Assembly (NCBI GenBank): GCA_003249275.1
Contig: QKJO01000242.1
Span: forward strand, 1-5,362
DNA: 5,362 bases
Direction of reading: 5' to 3'
Origin: Spirochaetaceae bacterium
GTDB taxonomy: Bacteria > Spirochaetota > Spirochaetia > Spirochaetales_E > Spirochaetaceae_B
The notes beneath the pieces were generated by a model. It made no database searches, had not been told where the DNA came from, and was given only the letters and a program-made list of their open reading frames with translations. Position numbers and translations under genes: made by a program. The stretch's first letter is position 1. The number at the start of each line of letters is the position of its first letter. Below, piece by piece: positions 1 to 5,362 of this stretch.

Positions 1-615
1 GGCGTGAGGACCTTCTGCCATAATTTTTCCAGGCAGGACGATCTGATGCTGATTGATATTTCTCATAACGGCTATGTCTTTACCGATGATCCTGTGTATC
101 ACAGACGCAAGGCGGCTTACATCCCTTCCCTTGAAGCTGCTGTCATCATTGATCATGTGACAGGATTGGGCCTTCAGGATCATGATCTCAGGTTCATCTG
201 GAACTTTGCCGGAGACAATGCCCGGGTCATTTCTGATCAGCATATCCTTTATACTTCGGAAAACGGAAATGACTATACAATGGCCTTTTCCCTTTCCGAT
301 ACGGGCACGAATCACTCACTTTGCTCTGTCGCCGACGGCGAAGAGTCGTCCTTCTGCGGCAGTAATTGGGAGACAAAACTCTACTGCGGATCTGAGGAAC
401 CGAAAGCCGGCTGGATCTCCTATGGATACCCTGTCCGTGTTCCCACGGCTCAGGTACAGCTCTGCAGCCGGACCAGGGTACCCCTGACCCTGGCCACGGT
501 TATTACAAGGAAAGGACTGCCTGTGCAAATTGAAGTTACCGGCAGCGATGTCCAATTGAAAATCGGCGATAAAATCCTCTCCGCCAATTCCGATAGACTG
601 GAGATGCAACAATGA
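1..615 (+). CDS. Heparinase II/III-like polysaccharide lyase, C-terminal part (5' end outside window)
   Basis: The frame is open from base 1, so the gene enters from upstream; the GTG at 4 is in frame but has no ribosome binding site in view and is probably internal. The visible ~204 residues fit the C-terminal beta-sandwich of heparinase II/III-type lyases. 'SHNGY...DDPVYHRRKA' followed by 'VIIDHVTG' matches that family's pattern of (D/N)GY, DPV.HRR and a hydrophobic 'VV(D)..G' strand, then 'LRFIWNFAG', the usual spot for H/N-F-A-P-like strands. Enzymes of this class cleave uronic-acid-containing polysaccharides by beta-elimination and carry an N-terminal (alpha/alpha) toroid with most of the active site; that part is not in this window, so substrate and signal peptide cannot be judged. 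The stop codon overlaps the next start by 4 bases (ATGA), making this the upstream member of the operon. The family assignment rests on recalled motifs; it could be a lyase-like protein with another substrate. Confidence 0.75.
   Translation, partial: GVRTFCHNFSRQDDLMLIDISHNGYVFTDDPVYHRRKAAYIPSLEAAVIIDHVTGLGLQDHDLRFIWNFAGDNARVISDQHILYTSENGNDYTMAFSLSDTGTNHSLCSVADGEESSFCGSNWETKLYCGSEEPKAGWISYGYPVRVPTAQVQLCSRTRVPLTLATVITRKGLPVQIEVTGSDVQLKIGDKILSANSDRLEMQQ
600..603 (+). promoter_or_regulatory. Shine-Dalgarno (GGAG) for the isomerase gene
   Basis: GGAG lies 8 bases before the ATG at 612 and inside the last codons of the lyase gene. Its position supports that ATG as the start and suggests translational coupling through the ATGA overlap. 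Confidence 0.6.
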
Positions 616-1394
616 GATTTGGAGTGTGTACAGATCTCAATATGATCATCGAAGCCGAGGCCCTTGGCTATGATTATATTGAGGCGAAATTGAACGCTAT
701 CGCTGCTATGGATGAGAAAGAGTTTCAAGAGGCCTTAGCGCTTGTCCGGTCCTGCCGGATTTCTGTGGAAAAGTGCTGTCTCCTCTTTCCCAAGACGATG
801 ACGGTCATAGGTCCCGATGCGGATAGACAAAAAATCAGCGCCTATCTCCATAGCGCCTTTGCGAGGATGAAAGAACTGGGAAGTGAACTCGTTGTGTTCG
901 GCTCCGGAAAATCCCGTCACATTCCCGATGGAATGCACTATCAGGATGCGTTCCGCGAACTGGCGGATATTACGAGATTAACAGGTGAGATTGCACAGGA
1001 TTACGGAATAAAAGTTGCTATTGAGGCACTGAACAGATCAGAAACCAATCTTATCAACTCTCTGACCGAAGCCGCCTGTCTGCAAGCTGTCGTAGGGATG
1101 GACAATGTTGGCATCCTCGCCGATTCCTTCCATATCCTCTCGGAAAATGAGTCCATGGCGACGATTAAGCTGGTTTCTCCGATCATGCATGCCCATGTTG
1201 CCACAAGAGGAAGCCGGGGATATCCGGTCTGTATTGATGAGGATATGATAGAATTCTTCGAGGCTCTGGTAAAAAGCGGATATGATCAGACCGTAAGCGT
1301 TGAGGGGAAAACCGAAGACTGGGCGGGAGATTCTTCACTATGTCTGAAGACAATGAAAAGTATTATAGCGGGGGCGTCTGAAAGCAATGGATAA
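612..1394 (+). CDS. Sugar phosphate isomerase/epimerase (xylose isomerase-like TIM barrel)
   Basis: This is a 260-residue cytoplasmic protein with the length and layout of the AP-endonuclease-2/xylose isomerase-like TIM-barrel family (as in tagatose/psicose 3-epimerases, hydroxypyruvate isomerase and IolE/IolI-type enzymes). The expected divalent-metal ligands are present: Glu138 in 'VAIEAL', Asp171 and nearby His174 in 'ILADSFH', His195 in 'MHAHVAT' and Glu231 in 'VSVEGK'. Their spacing (33 residues from Glu to Asp, 36 from His to the last Glu) matches the 3-epimerase group closely. Arg202 followed by 'GYP' sits where the substrate-contacting 'R..PG' segment lies in relatives. No signal peptide is visible. 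The start is fixed by GGAG at 600-603 and the 4-base overlap with the lyase; the 3' end overlaps the next gene by 8 bases. The likely role is interconversion of a keto-sugar or sugar acid made downstream of the lyase or by the neighbouring oxidoreductases. The exact substrate cannot be deduced. Confidence 0.88.
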   Translation: MRFGVCTDLNMIIEAEALGYDYIEAKLNAIAAMDEKEFQEALALVRSCRISVEKCCLLFPKTMTVIGPDADRQKISAYLHSAFARMKELGSELVVFGSGKSRHIPDGMHYQDAFRELADITRLTGEIAQDYGIKVAIEALNRSETNLINSLTEAACLQAVVGMDNVGILADSFHILSENESMATIKLVSPIMHAHVATRGSRGYPVCIDEDMIEFFEALVKSGYDQTVSVEGKTEDWAGDSSLCLKTMKSIIAGASESNG

Positions 1395-2505
1395 AGTTAG
1401 AATCGGAATCATCGGCTTCGGCAAAATGGGAAGCCAGCACACCCGGGCATTTCTCGATAATAAAGTCCCCAACGCTCTGTTGACGGCTGTTGCGGATACG
1501 GATGCCCGTCAGCTGGTCAGGGCAAAAGAGCTTTGCGGTGAAAAGGTTTCTTATTTCTCAACGGCAGAAGAGCTGATCGAGTCGGGAAGCTGTGATGCCG
1601 TCATCCCGACAGTGCCCCATTATTATCACCCAGTTTACGGGGTGAAAGCCTTCAAGGCGGGACTTCATGTGCTCTGTGAAAAACCGGCGGGAGTTTACAC
1701 CCGTCAGGTTGAAGAGATGAATAAGGCCGCTGTACAGAGTGGAAAAGTTTTCGGGATCATGCTCAACCAGCGAACGAATCCCGTCTATCAGAAGGCCCGG
1801 GAAATGGTTCAGGCCGGTCATCTGGGCCGCATAATCCATACCAACTGGATCATCACCAGCTGGTACCGAGCTCAGAGTTATTATGATTCCAGCAGCTGGA
1901 GAGCGACCTGGAAAGGGGAGGGCGGCGGTGTTCTTCTGAACCAGAATCCCCACAATCTCGATCTCTGGCAATGGATCTGCGGCATGCCCTCCAGGGTTCG
2001 GGCGGAAGTTTACTATGGAAAACATAGAAATATTGAAGTGGAAGATGATGTTTTTGCCTTATTCGAGTATCCTGATGGAGCCGTCGGCTCCTATATTACA
2101 ACCATTGCCGATTCACCGGGAACCAACCGTCTGGAGATCAGCGGATCCCAGGGAAAGCTTGTCATTGAAGATGATAAACTGACCTTCTGGCGTCTGAGCG
2201 AATCATCCGACAGTTTCAATGAGCGTTTTAAAGGGGAGATCGGTCAGCCCGAGTGCTGGAAGTGCGAGATTCCGGTGAAGGGTACCTATACATCCCATCC
2301 CGGTATCATAAAAAATTTCTGCGATGCCGTACTGACCGGAACCAAATTGCTGGCACCGGGCGAAGAAGGGATCAAAGGACTAGAAATATCCAATGCCATA
2401 CACATGTCTTCATGGACCGGCGGCGGCTGGGTAGATCTTCCTGTTGACGGAGATCTTTTCAAGTCAATGCTGGCGGAGAAATGCGGTGGCAGATTACCGG
2501 TGTAA
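1387..2505 (+). CDS. Gfo/Idh/MocA family NAD(P)-dependent oxidoreductase, full length
   Basis: This 372-residue protein has the normal family length and all the hallmarks. The N-terminal Rossmann fold has 'GIIGFGKMG' (residues 7-15), and an acidic residue (Asp38 in 'AVADTDA') ends the second strand, which often favours NAD over NADP. 'CEKP' (97-100) contains the conserved Lys99. The catalytic-region motif 'GGGVLLNQNPHNLDLWQW' (179-196) carries His189 and Asp192. The C-terminal alpha/beta domain contains 'VEDDVFALFEY' and 'NRLEISGSQGKLVI'. The ending 'WTGGGWVDLPVD' is typical of a subgroup common in Paenibacillus and spirochaetes. Relatives oxidise or reduce a hydroxyl of sugars, inositols or glycosides. 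The start overlaps the isomerase stop by 8 bases, with only a G-run about 12 bases upstream as a weak ribosome binding site, so translation is probably coupled. Pairing with an isomerase/epimerase is a recurrent arrangement for keto-sugar handling. The substrate is unknown. Confidence 0.95.
   Translation: MDKVRIGIIGFGKMGSQHTRAFLDNKVPNALLTAVADTDARQLVRAKELCGEKVSYFSTAEELIESGSCDAVIPTVPHYYHPVYGVKAFKAGLHVLCEKPAGVYTRQVEEMNKAAVQSGKVFGIMLNQRTNPVYQKAREMVQAGHLGRIIHTNWIITSWYRAQSYYDSSSWRATWKGEGGGVLLNQNPHNLDLWQWICGMPSRVRAEVYYGKHRNIEVEDDVFALFEYPDGAVGSYITTIADSPGTNRLEISGSQGKLVIEDDKLTFWRLSESSDSFNERFKGEIGQPECWKCEIPVKGTYTSHPGIIKNFCDAVLTGTKLLAPGEEGIKGLEISNAIHMSSWTGGGWVDLPVDGDLFKSMLAEKCGGRLPV
2499..2502 (+). promoter_or_regulatory. 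Weak ribosome binding site (GGTG) for the AraC regulator
   Basis: GGTG ends 6 bases before the ATG at 2509 and can pair with the 5' part of the anti-Shine-Dalgarno sequence; no GGAGG-like core is present. With only 3 bases between the preceding stop and this start, the regulator may be made at a low level by re-initiation. This is an inference from sequence alone. Confidence 0.35.
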
Positions 2506-2508
2506 AAG

Positions 2509-4791
2509 ATGTCAAGGTTGCAGCGAGAAACAAACAATTTTAAAAAAAGTATACTGATTAAATGGATCTACTCTTACCTGACTGTATGTCTTATCCCTAT
2601 GGTCCTGTTTGTTTTATTTGCTGCAACCAGTCTCTCACTGATGAACAGAAATGTATCCGAGTCCAATACTCTGGCCGCAGAGTTTATGAGGCACGAATTT
2701 GATTTGGTATTCAACCAGATCAATCTCATCTGCGACAAACTGGTGTTGGATTCCCGCTTCCGTCTCCTGGACAGTCTGAGTTCGTCCGACGAAATAGATG
2801 CCATGTCTATTTACGGAATGACCCTTGAGTTGAGTCAATTGCTGGATACCCGGACCGCCATTGCCAACTGTATGCTCTATTCTCCCTCTCTGGATTTTTA
2901 CTTTACCGCGAGACGCTGGGGAGACATTGAAGATTTTTCCCTGATGAACGATTTTGATCTGAACTGGTCGAAGGAGAAGACCAGACAGATTCTGTTGAAC
3001 CGATCCATGACCCTCGAAATTGAAGATGCGACAACCTCTCTTGCCGGGGGATCCCAGCTCCGGAGGATCATCGTTCTCCGTCCCCTTAACTTTGCCCATA
3101 CCAGCTGGCAGCGGGATTTTTATGTAGCCTTCCTTGTGGACATCTCCGAGATCTTCACAGGGAGTCTGAAAAATCTGAACGATCTTGTGATCATGAATGA
3201 GCTGACTGAGCGGGTCGTTTATGATTTTACGGATACCTTCAGAACGGGGGATCAAATTCCCCAGTTTACAAAATTGGTCTCCAGACAGAGCAAACTTTCC
3301 GGACAGAAAATGCTGACGGCAGCTTCATCCGACTATACAAATCTCAAGTATGTCGTCATCCGGGATCAGAAGGATTATTACCGGTCCCTGATCAATCTCC
3401 TCACATCCTCACTGCTGTATTTCTTTCTGGCTTTGATCGCCGGTATCTTTGTTGTCTGGAGACTTACAAACAGGGAATGGACCGACTATGAGAGAGCAAT
3501 GGCAGATTCGGGAACCTTCATCGATAAAAGCAGGAGTGTAGACAGCGCCTATTCACCCTTTCTCTTCTCTCTCTCAAAGCTGAAGCAGGAGAAAGAAGGT
3601 ATGAACAGGATTATGAACTCTCAGAAGGAATCATTGAAGAGCCATATCATTGCTAAACTCCTTGATTACAGGGACGGTTCTGTCAGCATCAATACCCTTT
3701 CCGAATTCGGCATACATTTTTCCTCGGACAAATTCATTGTTCTTCTGCTGGTTTCCCGCGTAGAAGGGTACGACATCTGTGATGAAGAGGGGATCATACA
3801 TTTTTTTCAGCAGAGATCCTATGAGGTTCTCCCGTTCAGTTCGCCCCACGGGATCGCTCTGATACTCAATCCTCAGCCGATAACGGATGAGGAGCGGTTT
3901 TATACTGAGTTCTCTGATCAGGTGGAACAGATCAGGAAGGACATAACCGGATGTTTTGCCAAAGCATGTTCATCAGATCTGGTTTCCGGCCTGGACAAAC
4001 TGGGAGAGGCCTACCTGGAAGCGGTGAGTGTTCTTGAACGATGCAAATACTCTTCGGTCAATGACTGTCTTTTCTATCATGAAATGATCGAAAGGAGTCA
4101 GGAGATGCATTTTTCCTACACAGCAGAAGAAGAGCTGGCGCTTATCGAGGCCATTCAGGCGGGGGACGCCGGAAAATCGCTGGATATAATCGGTGAAGTA
4201 ATACAATACAACAGCAGCCTGGGAGTCTCTCCGCAGCGGATGCGCTATCTCCTGTTCAACATCGCTTCCACGGCCATCAGAACAGCCAACCGGCTGAACG
4301 ACCGTTACGAAAATGCGATTCCGGACTTTTCCCTTCCACCCATCCTGCTGGCTGATGATTTTGAACACTCCAGGGCGAAGATCGAGGAGCAGATACACAA
4401 TCTGTGCAATGCCGTATACAGCATCAACAGTCTCTCACGGAATAATCCGACATCTGAGACTTATGAACTCTACAGGAAAGCTTTGGCCTATATTGATGGA
4501 AATTTTCATGATTCCATGCTGAATGTGACCCAGATCGCCGACCATCTGAAGGTTACGATCGTATCTCTGTCCAGAGTATTCAAAAAACATCACGGATTGA
4601 AAATTTCCGATTATATCAGCCATCTCCGGATAGTCTCAGCCAAGAAAGCTCTGGCCGAGGGTGCTCTGGTGACGGAAGTTGTCTCTCAATGCGGATTCGG
4701 GAGTCTGCGGACCCTGATGAGAGTCTTTAAGAATGAAGAAAAAATCACCCCGGGCCAGTACCGGACGATGCATTTTGTGGAGGTAAAATGA
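2509..4791 (+). CDS. Membrane-anchored AraC-family transcriptional regulator with extracellular sensor
   Basis: A 760-residue one-component regulator. A short basic N-terminus precedes membrane segment 1 (about residues 17-45, containing 'SYLTVCLIPMVLF', the Pro-containing pattern usual in this class). An extracytoplasmic region (about 46-293) follows, of Cache-like size and placement though I cannot confirm the fold by eye, then membrane segment 2 (about 294-317). The cytoplasmic part (about 375-525) resembles the degenerate GGDEF-like domain of CdaR/YesN-type regulators: 'SHIIAKLLDYRDG', 'FIVLLLVSRVEG' and 'LGEAYLEAVSVLERCKY'. No canonical GGDEF motif is present, so cyclase activity is not expected. 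The C-terminal AraC DNA-binding domain (about 655-755) has both helix-turn-helix units: 'VTQIADHLKVTIVSLSRVFKKHHG' region (673-696), then 'VTEVVSQCGFGSLRTLMRVFK' region ending 'ITPGQYR'. The common Gly before 'ITP' is Lys here (residue 745). It sits inside the operon and probably senses a saccharide outside the membrane and activates its own operon. No HAMP or kinase domain is seen. Confidence 0.93.
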   Translation: MSRLQRETNNFKKSILIKWIYSYLTVCLIPMVLFVLFAATSLSLMNRNVSESNTLAAEFMRHEFDLVFNQINLICDKLVLDSRFRLLDSLSSSDEIDAMSIYGMTLELSQLLDTRTAIANCMLYSPSLDFYFTARRWGDIEDFSLMNDFDLNWSKEKTRQILLNRSMTLEIEDATTSLAGGSQLRRIIVLRPLNFAHTSWQRDFYVAFLVDISEIFTGSLKNLNDLVIMNELTERVVYDFTDTFRTGDQIPQFTKLVSRQSKLSGQKMLTAASSDYTNLKYVVIRDQKDYYRSLINLLTSSLLYFFLALIAGIFVVWRLTNREWTDYERAMADSGTFIDKSRSVDSAYSPFLFSLSKLKQEKEGMNRIMNSQKESLKSHIIAKLLDYRDGSVSINTLSEFGIHFSSDKFIVLLLVSRVEGYDICDEEGIIHFFQQRSYEVLPFSSPHGIALILNPQPITDEERFYTEFSDQVEQIRKDITGCFAKACSSDLVSGLDKLGEAYLEAVSVLERCKYSSVNDCLFYHEMIERSQEMHFSYTAEEELALIEAIQAGDAGKSLDIIGEVIQYNSSLGVSPQRMRYLLFNIASTAIRTANRLNDRYENAIPDFSLPPILLADDFEHSRAKIEEQIHNLCNAVYSINSLSRNNPTSETYELYRKALAYIDGNFHDSMLNVTQIADHLKVTIVSLSRVFKKHHGLKISDYISHLRIVSAKKALAEGALVTEVVSQCGFGSLRTLMRVFKNEEKITPGQYRTMHFVEVK
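4779..4784 (+). promoter_or_regulatory. Shine-Dalgarno (GGAGGT) for the second oxidoreductase gene
   Basis: This is the strongest ribosome binding site in the window, although only 3 bases separate it from the ATG at 4788. It lies in the last codons of the regulator gene and supports the start that overlaps the regulator stop as ATGA. Confidence 0.6.
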
Positions 4792-5300
4792 GTAAATACA
4801 GAACTGCCGTGATCGGCTGCGGTGCGGTATCAAAGAATCACGGTAAAGCATTGATAAATAATCCTGATACCGAAATCCTCTTTGCTGTAGATAGCGACTG
4901 CAGCAAAGCGGAAGCATTTTCAAAGATCTACGGCGGAGAAACCCTGACCGACTACAGAGATCTTTTTTCCCGTACAGACCTGGATTCCGTCCATATAGTA
5001 ACACCCCACTATCTCCATCCTGAAATTGCCATCGACTGTATGGAGCATGGACTCCATGTCTTTTGTGAAAAACCTCTGGCCATCTATCCTTATGATGTGA
5101 AAAGAATGATAGGGGCGAGCAAAAAGACGGGCAAACGTCTGGGAGTCTGCTTTCAGAACCGTCTGAATCCCGCGACGATTGAAGCGAAGGAGCTGATTGA
5201 ATCGGGGATCTACGGACGGATCGTCAGTCCGCTCTGCTTGACCGATAGAACCGCTTTTTCCAGCCTGATTTCCAGAGTAGCCTGTTTGCTTCCCGGATAG
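4788..5300 (+). pseudogene. Second Gfo/Idh/MocA oxidoreductase, N-terminal half; disrupted after ~5228
   Basis: Residues 1-147 are a clear NAD(P)-binding domain of the Gfo/Idh/MocA family: 'AVIGCGAVSKNH' (7-18) for the dinucleotide, 'VTPHYLHPEIA' (71-81), 'CEKP' (93-96) with Lys95, and 'VCFQNRLNP' (120-128) followed by 'ESGIYGRIVS' (138-147). Family members run to about 330-380 residues and continue after 'GRI' with a 'W.....YY....WRG.W..EGGG' segment, as the 1387-2505 protein does (W160 to G181). Here the plus-strand frame instead gives about 23 unrelated residues and stops at 5298-5300. So the catalytic His/Asp motif and the C-terminal domain are absent on this strand. The minus strand from the window end back to about 5219 encodes the family's C-terminal domain, so the gene is broken by a strand switch rather than by a point mutation. 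The start is well supported (GGAGGT, 4-base overlap with the regulator). Whether this is a real broken gene or an assembly or amplification artefact cannot be told here. Confidence 0.85.
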
Positions 5301-5362
5301 CAGTTTGTACAGAATCCTACCGCCGTCGCCCCGGACCCAAGATGAGCATGAAACATGATCGT
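5210..5362 (-). pseudogene. Inverted C-terminal-domain fragment of a Gfo/Idh/MocA oxidoreductase
   Basis: Read on the minus strand from 5362, the frame is open for 50 codons and then reaches TAG at 5212-5210, just past the junction. It encodes 'TIMFHAHLGSGATAVGF', then 'CTNCYPGSKQATLEIR', then 'LEKAVLSVKQSGLTI'. This aligns with residues about 222-267 of the intact oxidoreductase in this window: 'VFALFEYPDGAVGSYITT', 'NRLEISGSQGKLVI', 'DDKLTF', with the GA, T, LEI and LT(F/I) positions shared and about one gap. The 'GAT...F.TN.Y......LEI..EKA' style fits the same subgroup as the N-terminal half at 4788-5228, so it is probably the missing part of that very gene, inverted. A complete gene would need roughly 80-100 more residues after 'LTI', so it is not an intact convergent gene. 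It has no start in the window and continues past the edge. Confidence 0.72.
5213..5235. other. Strand-switch junction (inversion or fold-back breakpoint)
   Basis: Plus-strand family similarity ends at the 'GRIVS' codons (5214-5228). Minus-strand family similarity, read right to left, extends through 'SGLTI' (5233 down to 5219). The two overlap by about 10 bases, so the join lies within this interval, perhaps with a few bases of shared microhomology. A short inverted repeat, CGGAC (5213-5217) and GTCCG (5227-5231) with a 9-base spacer, surrounds it. The exact breakpoint cannot be fixed without the intact gene. Confidence 0.7.

Noticed and set aside
4..6. GTG as the true start of a 203-residue protein
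   Set aside because: The frame is open to base 1, no ribosome binding site can be seen and the protein looks like the C-terminal domain of a larger lyase, so the gene almost certainly begins upstream.
1558..2025. Minus-strand open frame (155 codons) inside the first oxidoreductase
   Set aside because: It is fully antisense to conserved Gfo/Idh/MocA motifs and its translation resembles no known family; it is a codon-bias shadow.
2506..2508. A promoter or terminator between the first oxidoreductase and the regulator
   Set aside because: Only 3 bases separate the genes, and no hairpin followed by a T-run was found here or at any other junction in the window.
2635..3255. Long minus-strand open frame (206 codons) inside the AraC gene
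   Set aside because: It lies antisense to a well-supported coding region, its translation shows no recognisable motif and no ribosome binding site was noted; it is a shadow of the sense codons.
4636..5004. Minus-strand open frame (122 codons) across the AraC/oxidoreductase boundary
   Set aside because: It crosses two well-supported plus-strand genes and has a low-complexity Arg/Leu/Ser-rich translation; it is not like the real minus-strand signal at 5219-5362.
5210..5362. An ordinary convergent neighbouring oxidoreductase gene on the minus strand
   Set aside because: The frame stops (TAG at 5210-5212) right at the junction, roughly 80-100 codons before a Gfo/Idh/MocA protein should end, and the plus-strand gene breaks at the same place. 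Two independent truncations at one point are less likely than one strand switch.

Overview
The window is a compact, entirely plus-strand run of carbohydrate-use genes with almost no non-coding DNA. It suggests a polysaccharide-degrading bacterium. The large membrane-anchored AraC regulator of the YesN/Cache-like type, next to Gfo/Idh/MocA oxidoreductases, points to Spirochaetota or to Paenibacillus-like Bacillota. I lean slightly towards a free-living spirochaete, but no marker gene here settles the taxonomy.

Layout: (1) 1-615 is the C-terminal part of a heparinase II/III-like polysaccharide lyase that starts upstream of the window. (2) 612-1394 is a TIM-barrel sugar isomerase/epimerase with a complete metal-ligand set. 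(3) 1387-2505 is a full-length Gfo/Idh/MocA NAD(P)-dependent oxidoreductase. (4) 2509-4791 is a 760-residue membrane-bound AraC-family regulator with two membrane segments, an extracellular sensor, a degenerate GGDEF-like middle region and a C-terminal double helix-turn-helix. (5) 4788-5300 is the N-terminal half of a second Gfo/Idh/MocA oxidoreductase, which stops matching its family at about 5228. Adjacent genes overlap by 4, 8 and 4 bases or are 3 bases apart, so this looks like one operon read through from upstream. There is no internal promoter or terminator and no gap above 5 bases.

The lyase would release unsaturated oligosaccharides or uronates. The isomerase/epimerase and the two oxidoreductases would then convert the resulting (keto)sugars. 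The membrane regulator would sense an extracytoplasmic ligand and control its own operon. The actual substrate cannot be read from the sequence.

The most notable observation is at the right edge. The second oxidoreductase follows its family up to 'GRIVS' (about 5228). From there to the window end, the family's C-terminal domain is encoded on the opposite strand (minus strand, 5362 down to about 5219), without internal stops and matching the part roughly 70-115 codons downstream in the same fold. The DNA therefore switches strand inside the gene. This is either a real small inversion or, quite possibly, a fold-back chimera at a contig end. The 170-residue product predicted from the plus strand is unlikely to be a real full protein.
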